38,415 nt of DNA from positions 1 through 38,415 of the IMG/VR virus record IMGVR_UViG_3300030117_007434; one strand, 5' to 3'. The number at the start of each line of letters is the position of its first letter. Positions within the stretch are counted from its first letter, which is position 1. This DNA is from a virus. Under the pieces are notes generated by a model. It ran no database searches, had not been told where the DNA came from, and was given only the letters and a program-made list of their open reading frames with translations. A program made the position numbers and the translations under genes. Below, in pieces: positions 33,363 through 38,415 of the stretch.

Positions 33363-34523
33363 TTACGATGCGCCGTCCGTAATAGATGAAGAAATCTTTG
33401 ATCTAAGCACTGGGAAATATTTCCTTCTTAAGGACTCTAATACTTTATCCATTTGCCGATCGCTGTGAGGCTGTGAACCACTAAAAATCATTAGTTCAAA
33501 TAGGTCTACACTTTTCAAATCTCTACCACCCGTTGGGGTAAAAGCATCAATGAAAAAATCAGGATGACCACCCTCCGCACCAGAAATATTAATATGCCTA
33601 CCAACGTCACTGCCGGATGGGCTAGGCATAGACCCGGTGATAAAGTTCACAATACCATCTCTATTTGCTGCCCTAAAAGCCATCGGTGCATTAGCGTAGT
33701 TTCTCATACCGACCACAAAAATGTCATTAAACTTTTCAACATTACCTGTCACATTAGTGCCGCCAATATTTCCTGGCATTCTGTGGTTATAACTAGCACC
33801 AGATGGGACACCTCCTTCTGAATCAAATTCGTCTGAACCTTCCTCGGCTCTTGCAACAATGTAGAGCATTCTATTTGCCATAGTTCCTAAATCATGACTG
33901 TCTGATATATCATCGATGACAAAAAACTTTCTTCTGTCAGTCACCGTCGGATTCATATTAAAATGAATAGAACCCTTTTCAAGAATATCTTCTGCCCCAA
34001 GATTATCGTGAGAGTGATAAAAAACATCATCAAACGTTGGTCTAGTGCCGCTTATTGTTGGGTGCGGAAATACATCATTGCCTTGACCGCTTTTATCGGA
34101 CCAGGCTCCAGTGATTTGACTACCTGATCCATAAAGGTCATACAAGTCGTCAGCTACAAGATGTAGAATTAAAGTTGTCGAGCCTGTTAAGCCAACATCT
34201 ACATCAAATATTTTACCACCAAGAATTCTTCTAGCTCTGTTTGGTTTTCTTTCATTTTTTCCAGTGCCCACATCCTTGCCCTGAAAGAGTGCCTCTGCAT
34301 TTGTATTGCTAGCCTGAACTCCTGTTTTGGATGGTTGTTGGGATAAATTCCCAGCGATATTAGCACCAACCTTAAAAGGCACTGGTATACCAAAATCACC
34401 ATCTCCGTATTCTTTCTTAGAACCGCTGATGTGAGTATATTTATTGTCTCTTTTAACATGTCTAAATTGTCTAGGGACACTACCCCTGCCAATTAAATTT
34501 TCGATATCCTCTTTTATGCCCAA
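33363..34523 (-). CDS. LamG/concanavalin-like structural protein
   Basis: A 386-residue protein. The first 120 residues are Lys/Asn/Gly-rich and probably extended. The rest looks like a LamG or concanavalin-type beta sandwich: ILHLVADDLYDLYG, then WSDKSGQGNDV, and the closing block VDLFELMIFSG--PHSDRQMDKVLESLRRKYFPVL, the usual end of such domains. The start is TTG at 34521-34523, supported by GGAGG at 34532-34536 with an 8-base spacer. A TCTATTTATT element lies 23 bases upstream. It probably sits on the virion as a fibre, adhesin or decoration protein and may bind carbohydrate. Confidence 0.8.
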   Translation of the reverse strand: MGIKEDIENLIGRGSVPRQFRHVKRDNKYTHISGSKKEYGDGDFGIPVPFKVGANIAGNLSQQPSKTGVQASNTNAEALFQGKDVGTGKNERKPNRARRILGGKIFDVDVGLTGSTTLILHLVADDLYDLYGSGSQITGAWSDKSGQGNDVFPHPTISGTRPTFDDVFYHSHDNLGAEDILEKGSIHFNMNPTVTDRRKFFVIDDISDSHDLGTMANRMLYIVARAEEGSDEFDSEGGVPSGASYNHRMPGNIGGTNVTGNVEKFNDIFVVGMRNYANAPMAFRAANRDGIVNFITGSMPSPSGSDVGRHINISGAEGGHPDFFIDAFTPTGGRDLKSVDLFELMIFSGSQPHSDRQMDKVLESLRRKYFPVLRSKISSSITDGAS

Positions 34524-34546
34524 TTAAAAAGCCTCCGACGGTGCAG

Positions 34547-34556
34547 AATAAATAGA
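34547..34556 (-). promoter_or_regulatory. Candidate late promoter element before the LamG-like gene
   Basis: A second exact copy of TCTATTTATT (minus strand), 23 bases before the TTG start. It lies in the 53-base gap after the serine-protease gene, where a new transcription start for the structural genes would make sense. Confidence 0.45.
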
Positions 34557-34576
34557 CTTCGGATAAGGTAATTTAC

Positions 34577-35425
34577 TTATTTAGGGGTTTCAGTTGTGGT
34601 CTCTGTGGTGTCAGCATTCATATTATACATCTTCCACAAATTTAGTTCGCCTCTAGCATATGCTTTAGACACGAAAACTGAGATAGATCCAAACACCGGT
34701 GATAAGCCAACTTTTTCAACTGAAGGGAAGCCTGCAAAAATGACTCCGACAATTTCGCCCTCACTGTTCAGTATAGCTGATCCACTGCTCCCCGGTTTAG
34801 TGGTAATAGTATAGGTGTCATACCCAGCCATAAAGTTACCCGAATAATAACCATCAAATGTTAAAACCATTTCGCTACCGAATAAACCATGGGGTGCTGC
34901 TAGATTATAATATTTAACCCCTCTCTTAGGAGCCTCTTTTGCGATTGGTACAGCTTTGATATTTCTTGACACACCTTTTACCTGCAACAAACATAAATCC
35001 CACCTTTTATTAATTGCCATAACTACTGCCTGATGCCGGCGACCGTGGTAGCTTATTACTTCATAAGATGTTCCGATTTTTTGAATCTCAACTCCATCAA
35101 TAATTCGTTTAGCAAACTTTCTTTCTTCGCAAGAGTGCCCTGCGGTTAAAACGTATGACACGTCTGTTGTTATTTCGCTGTGCAACACGACCATACCAGA
35201 AGAGGTTGCCGTCCACCTAGCTTTATTACATTCCTCTTTTTCGCCTTTATCGTTTGGGAGGATACAACCCTGCAAGATCATTGAATTCTTCACCAGCATG
35301 AAGGATTGTCGTGGTAGTTTTTCGACTACAGAGAGTTGCGGTCCCCCGTGAGCACAGGAGCCACATCCGATAATAAATGCCGTAAAAGTACATAACAGCA
35401 GGCGATTGACGTATTTTCCCTTCAT
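34577..35425 (-). CDS. Trypsin-like serine protease lipoprotein
   Basis: A 282-residue protein with a lipoprotein signal peptide: a hydrophobic stretch ending FIIGC, with Cys21 as the lipid site. The S1-type triad is His97 (VLTAGHSCEE), Asp143 (RWDLCLLQV) and Ser214 (TTKPGSSGSAIL), all in proper context, followed by GEIVGVIFAG. It should be anchored in the periplasm or outer membrane, where it could degrade host surface or other proteins, or act in superinfection exclusion or lysis. It is transcribed away from the plus-strand gene at 35496. No clear Shine-Dalgarno precedes the ATG. Extracytoplasmic proteases are unusual in phage genomes. Confidence 0.85.
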   Translation of the reverse strand: MKGKYVNRLLLCTFTAFIIGCGSCAHGGPQLSVVEKLPRQSFMLVKNSMILQGCILPNDKGEKEECNKARWTATSSGMVVLHSEITTDVSYVLTAGHSCEERKFAKRIIDGVEIQKIGTSYEVISYHGRRHQAVVMAINKRWDLCLLQVKGVSRNIKAVPIAKEAPKRGVKYYNLAAPHGLFGSEMVLTFDGYYSGNFMAGYDTYTITTKPGSSGSAILNSEGEIVGVIFAGFPSVEKVGLSPVFGSISVFVSKAYARGELNLWKMYNMNADTTETTTETPK

Positions 35426-35495
35426 TATAGTAACTATTAGGTAATAACTAAAAAAAGAGCACTAGTTATAACAGTTTCTAAGGAGTTATAGAAAT
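35426..35495. promoter_or_regulatory. Divergent intergenic region
   Basis: These 70 bases separate two divergent genes, so promoters for both must lie here or overlap the gene starts. The region is A+T-rich. AAGGAG precedes the plus-strand gene by ten bases. No sigma-70 boxes and no TCTATTTATT motif are evident, so these genes may be expressed by a different phase-specific mechanism. Confidence 0.5.
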
Positions 35496-35753
35496 ATGAA
35501 GACTTTAGTCGCTATTTTAACGATTGGTTTGTGTTTGTTGGTTCCCACTAATGGTATCGCTAATCCCCCGGAACCTAATGTAAAAATTGAAAACGTTTGG
35601 GTAAAGATAAAGGGTCAATGGGATCACAGCAACAATTCTGTTGTCCTAAAGAAACAAATTCTTTTTGCTTTTGAAGATACGGCGGAAGCCAGGTTAAAAA
35701 AGGCTCTAAAAAAACTACCTTTTCTAACCACGACGGAAATTAAAGACAACTAG
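35496..35753 (+). CDS. Small secreted (periplasmic) protein
   Basis: An 85-residue protein with a clear Sec signal peptide (MKTLVAILTIGLCLLVPTNG, probable cut after GIA at about residue 23). The mature part is about 60 residues, has a short beta region (VKIENVWVKIKGQW) and a basic helical C-terminus, and lacks Cys. The start has AAGGAG ten bases upstream. It is the first plus-strand gene and faces the serine-protease lipoprotein. No family is recognised; a partner or inhibitor of the neighbouring protease is a pure guess from position. Confidence 0.75.
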   Translation: MKTLVAILTIGLCLLVPTNGIANPPEPNVKIENVWVKIKGQWDHSNNSVVLKKQILFAFEDTAEARLKKALKKLPFLTTTEIKDN

Positions 35754-35767
35754 CTCATACTTACCAT

Positions 35768-36259
35768 GTGAGAAAGTTCTTTAAAGTTAGTAGAAATAGG
35801 ATAGTTACACTTTTGGCACTGCTAGGGCTGTGTCTTGGTGTCGGACTATATCTCGATCGAGAAGTAGAACACCAAGTTATATTTGAAAAAAACTCAGTAT
35901 ATCACATAAAAGGTAAAAACAATAACTGTCTTTGGGTTATCAATGTTAAAGACAAGGTAACAACTAGACCAGGGGATACATCAGTTGCCTTTATTGGTGT
36001 CCCTTCTGCACAAAGGCGTGGATCACTAACTGTGCTGATTCAAATAACCCGTGGTAGTGTATTGTTAGCTTTCAACTTGCCGAGCAACTCGCAAAATTAT
36101 CAATTACCACCAGTTGTTCTAACCAGTGATATCGACAAATTAAAATACCCGGTAGAATATATGAAGCTTAGTTGGATGCGTAGTGATGCGTTTAGAATGA
36201 AGCTTTTCAAAGACCTTAATAGCTGCGTCAAAGATGGGGCAAGTAAGGATGCACCATAG
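35768..36259 (+). CDS. Membrane-anchored protein of unknown function
   Basis: A 163-residue protein with a basic N-terminus and one hydrophobic span (IVTLLALLGLCLGVGLYL, about residues 12-29), followed by a beta-rich domain, probably in the periplasm. The GTG at 35768-35770 is the only start that keeps the anchor; it lacks a good Shine-Dalgarno, so it may be read by coupling to the upstream gene 14 bases away. The two Cys (in NNNCLWV and LNSCVKD) could form a disulfide. Its end overlaps the next gene by 26 bases. No family is recognised. Confidence 0.68.
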   Translation: MRKFFKVSRNRIVTLLALLGLCLGVGLYLDREVEHQVIFEKNSVYHIKGKNNNCLWVINVKDKVTTRPGDTSVAFIGVPSAQRRGSLTVLIQITRGSVLLAFNLPSNSQNYQLPPVVLTSDIDKLKYPVEYMKLSWMRSDAFRMKLFKDLNSCVKDGASKDAP

Positions 36260-37511
36260 ATTATTATTTATCTTTTGTGTGTTGACATCCCTAGGGTGTT
36301 CCACTTGTTTAGATGATGATATGCTTGTGCCCCTTGAATGTCGCCCAGGTGAAAGACAGTTATGTGATCATGATGGTGCTATTTTAACATCTTTAAATCC
36401 AGATGACCCACCTAAGAAAGCAGGCGTATGCACATACGGTATGAGAAGTTGCACCTTCGATGGTTGGTCAGAATGCGTTGGTGCTGTTGGACCTTCTGAA
36501 GAACTCTGTGATGGTTTGGATAACAACTGCAACGGAGCTATAGACGATACTTTCCCAGAACAACATCAATTGTGTGGCTTTGTCGAGGAAGCCGATTATG
36601 GTGTAGGCATCTGCACGCCAGGTGTAATGAAGTGTGACAATGGTAGTTTATATTGTGATGGTCATGTCGGACCATCCGAGGAGATCTGCGATGGTCTTGA
36701 TAATAATTGTGATGGCTCTGTAGATGAAGGGGTTGCCAACACCACGGCAATTGTTTGTTATGAAGGACCTGATGGTACGATGGCAGTTGGCGAGTGCCGA
36801 GCAGGTGTTCGATATTGTCAGGATGGTGGTTTTGATGGACCTTGTGATGGTCAGATTTTACCAGTGCAAGAAATCTGTGACAACCTTGATAATGATTGTA
36901 ACGGAGAAGTTGACGAGGGCTTTGATACTCGTGGTGTAGATATAGTTTTTATAATTGATATATCAGGATCGTTTGAGGATGAGATCACATCAATGATACA
37001 AGGTATCACTCCGCTTTTAGACGACCCGATTACGAGCAATTTTCGATTTGGATTGGTTGTCATAGGTAAGCAGGACGGTGGAGCTTATGCGCCACCAATT
37101 AGCCGCCATTCTGAGATGGTAACTAACTTTGTACCTGCTGATGAATTTTTACAATATTTAGAAGCGACACAACTTATGCCTGATGGCGGTATTGAGCCAT
37201 CTATTGATGCGGTATTGTGGTCTATGGATGGCAACTATCCTTTTGCTTGGACACCTGGCAGCCAAAAAGTAATAATCTTAATGACTGACGAGCAGGCACA
37301 AACCACCACATCCCAAAATACGGCACTAGTCAACGCCTATGCCACCGACCAAGGTTTTGAAATATTTGTTTTTGCTCTACAAGAGCACCATAACTCGTTT
37401 CTTGCAATGGTGCGAGGGGAGCAAGACAGACTATACACGCCTATCGCTAACTCTGAAACAGTGTTTCAACAGATTAGACAGATATTTAACGATCTTTGTA
37501 TTCCGGGTTAA
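36234..37511 (+). CDS. MopE-repeat/vWA-domain lipoprotein
   Basis: A 425-residue surface or periplasmic lipoprotein. After the signal region (HHRLLFIFCVLTSLGC, probable lipid Cys) come three MopE-type repeats with the core CDGLDNNCNG-IDD (the last CDNLDNDCNG), rich in Cys and Asp and known as putative metal-binding motifs. From about residue 235 a von Willebrand A domain follows, with the MIDAS signature DISGS in VDIVFIIDISGS and a TDEQ motif later. The ATG at 36249 would give a cleaner signal peptide and is also possible. Such MopE/vWA proteins are typical of myxobacteria and related bacteria; in a phage genome the gene was probably acquired from a host and may alter the infected-cell surface. 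Confidence 0.82.
   Translation: MGQVRMHHRLLFIFCVLTSLGCSTCLDDDMLVPLECRPGERQLCDHDGAILTSLNPDDPPKKAGVCTYGMRSCTFDGWSECVGAVGPSEELCDGLDNNCNGAIDDTFPEQHQLCGFVEEADYGVGICTPGVMKCDNGSLYCDGHVGPSEEICDGLDNNCDGSVDEGVANTTAIVCYEGPDGTMAVGECRAGVRYCQDGGFDGPCDGQILPVQEICDNLDNDCNGEVDEGFDTRGVDIVFIIDISGSFEDEITSMIQGITPLLDDPITSNFRFGLVVIGKQDGGAYAPPISRHSEMVTNFVPADEFLQYLEATQLMPDGGIEPSIDAVLWSMDGNYPFAWTPGSQKVIILMTDEQAQTTTSQNTALVNAYATDQGFEIFVFALQEHHNSFLAMVRGEQDRLYTPIANSETVFQQIRQIFNDLCIPG
36501..36920 (+). repeat. Three MopE-type metal-binding repeats
   Basis: Repeat starts fall near 36501, 36681 and 36871 (180 and 190 bases apart). Each encodes an E-x-C-D-x-L-D-N-x-C-x-G core followed by acidic residues. The DNA copies are diverged, so the duplication is not recent. 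Confidence 0.8.
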
Positions 37512-37626
37512 CCGGCTCATCCTTGGGATAACCAAAGAAAGCAGCAGCGATAACAAAAGTAAATCCTACGCTGATGACCGTATAGAGAAGAAAGGCACTA
37601 ATAACATTAATCGCTTGCTCGTACAT
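37486..37626 (-). CDS. 46-residue membrane protein overlapping two genes
   Basis: A small protein, MYEQAINVISAFLL onward, with a single hydrophobic span (about residues 9-32, ending AAAFFGYP) and a polar C-terminus (KDEPVNPEYKDR). The ATG at 37624-37626 lies inside the last codons of the methyltransferase gene and has GAGG upstream with a 7-base spacer. The 3' end overlaps the converging vWA gene by 26 bases. Size and shape suit a small membrane-active or holin-like protein, but no family is recognised. Confidence 0.7.
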   Translation of the reverse strand: MYEQAINVISAFLLYTVISVGFTFVIAAAFFGYPKDEPVNPEYKDR

Positions 37627-38415
37627 GATTAATCCTCATGATGGTTTTTTCAAAATATTCTTTGTCCAACTCACAACCGATAAAGTCACGCTTCGTATTC
37701 ATTGCTGCGACTGCGGTTGTGCCTGAACCCAAGAAACAATCAAGAACAGTATCACCCTCGTTTGAGTGCTTTTTAATTAGTTCCTCAAATAGTTTTGTAT
37801 TCTTTTGGGTTGGGTGAAAGCGATCCTTGCCACCTTGGATTGGATATTCATACACACCCTTATCGTAAGAGCTATTGAAGGTTGGCTTTGATTTCTTAAT
37901 ACCGAGCAAAGCAATCTCACGACAGTTTGTTAGATAGTTTACTTTGCTATTGATTGGTTGCGGATTAGTCTTAAGCCATTCAATAAATCTAATCTGTTTA
38001 AACTTGGCTGACTCTAGTTGTTCTTTAAGCGGAGTAATCTTCCATAGATCAAAGAATACAATACAAGTCCCGCCTGGCTTTAAGATTCTATAAAAGTGAT
38101 TGATGAAAAGCTGTAGGTCTTCCATAGTAAACTCGGAGTCCCACTTGCCGTAGTCGGTTCTCACTGCGTATTTCTTGCCGTAGATGCTTCCGTATTTGAG
38201 ATAGTTTTCTTTTAGTTTCTTGATATTTCTTTTCTTATCACCAAAAAAGTTATCCCAATCCATACCTGCACTAAACTTTTCCCAAGCTTGTTCCGATTTA
38301 AGATTAGTGCCTGCTGCATCTTGCTTGGCAACATGGTCAACCCACTTATCCATACCAGATTTTCTAGAAGTGATATAAGGTGGATCTGTTAAAACAAGAT
38401 CTACAGACTCGTCCG
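37607..38415 (-). CDS. Beta-class DNA methyltransferase (amino-MTase), 5' end cut
   Basis: The reading frame continues upstream to the window end, past an internal Met at 38353, so the N-terminus lies outside. At 38375-38386 it reads TDPPYITS, the catalytic DPPY motif (IV) of N6-adenine or N4-cytosine methyltransferases. The SAM-binding motif (I) comes late, as VLDCFLGSGTTAVAA (about residue 210 counted from that Met). Motif IV before motif I is the beta-class order. RFHPTQKN and DFIGCELDKEYF are also typical. It probably methylates phage or host DNA, for instance against restriction. No partner restriction gene is visible. The target sequence is not readable. Confidence 0.87.
   Translation of the reverse strand, partial: DESVDLVLTDPPYITSRKSGMDKWVDHVAKQDAAGTNLKSEQAWEKFSAGMDWDNFFGDKKRNIKKLKENYLKYGSIYGKKYAVRTDYGKWDSEFTMEDLQLFINHFYRILKPGGTCIVFFDLWKITPLKEQLESAKFKQIRFIEWLKTNPQPINSKVNYLTNCREIALLGIKKSKPTFNSSYDKGVYEYPIQGGKDRFHPTQKNTKLFEELIKKHSNEGDTVLDCFLGSGTTAVAAMNTKRDFIGCELDKEYFEKTIMRINHVRASD

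Noticed and set aside
34577-37511. Transposon or insertion-sequence cargo
   Set aside because: No transposase, terminal inverted repeats or target-site duplication were seen at either side of the block.
37339-37632. 97-residue plus-strand open frame past the vWA gene
   Set aside because: It overlaps the vWA gene in another frame, has no Shine-Dalgarno and opposes the better supported 46-residue minus-strand gene.

Overview
The window is best read as part of the genome of a large, T4-related lytic tailed phage (myovirus type), probably from an aquatic or environmental metagenome. The evidence is a tightly packed array of about 36 minus-strand genes, most with ATGA/GTGA overlaps, that mixes: baseplate-like proteins, one carrying an M15 peptidase domain; a gp55-like late sigma factor; a PIN-PhoH protein; a PD-(D/E)XK nuclease; a 1510-residue repeat-built tail fibre; a LamG-like structural protein; a DNA methyltransferase; and a complete tmRNA gene. 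Host identity is uncertain. A lipoprotein with MopE-type CDG-DNNC-G repeats near the right end hints at a Myxococcota/Deltaproteobacteria-like or similar marine host, but this is inference only.

Layout on the minus strand, in transcription order from right to left. 38415-37486: a beta-class DNA methyltransferase (5' end cut by the window) and a 46-residue membrane protein. 37511-35496: the only plus-strand genes, three exported or membrane proteins ending in a MopE/vWA lipoprotein. 35425-34577: a trypsin-like lipoprotein. 34523-25601: structural and virion-associated genes (LamG-like protein, giant tail fibre, coiled-coil protein, a ligase-like/HIGH-nucleotidyltransferase fusion, an acidic protein). 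25485-25162: tmRNA, closed by a strong terminator. 25087-22271: PIN-PhoH, a zincin-like protein and a Cas4/RecB-like nuclease. 22258-6507: a sugar and glycosylation island of about 16 kb. 6510-4800: small genes and the sigma factor. 4798-1: baseplate/structural proteins, the last cut by the left edge.

The most striking content is the glycosylation island. It has a UDP-sugar 4,6-dehydratase (PseB/CapD type), an RmlD-type reductase, two NeuB-family nonulosonate synthases of different architecture, a GNAT acetyltransferase, a PIG-L deacetylase, a formyltransferase whose conserved Asn is Met, a CMP-nonulosonate cytidylyltransferase, three GT4 transferases, three Rossmann domains resembling DUF115/Maf (one fused to a GT4), and an FkbM methyltransferase, a PhyH-type oxygenase and a HAD phosphatase. 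Together these look like a phage-encoded route to an activated, decorated sialic-acid-like sugar and its transfer to an acceptor. The acceptor could be the Ser/Thr-rich tail fibre, another virion protein, or the host surface. No aminotransferase or UDP-sugar hydrolase is visible, so the pathway is incomplete within the window.

Other points of note: the tmRNA encodes the tag ANDDFQLAQAA, in which the usual Leu of the terminal LAA is Gln; the motif TCTATTTATT lies 21-23 bases before two structural genes and is a candidate late promoter for the gp55-like sigma factor; and several genes use TTG or GTG starts with strong Shine-Dalgarno sequences.
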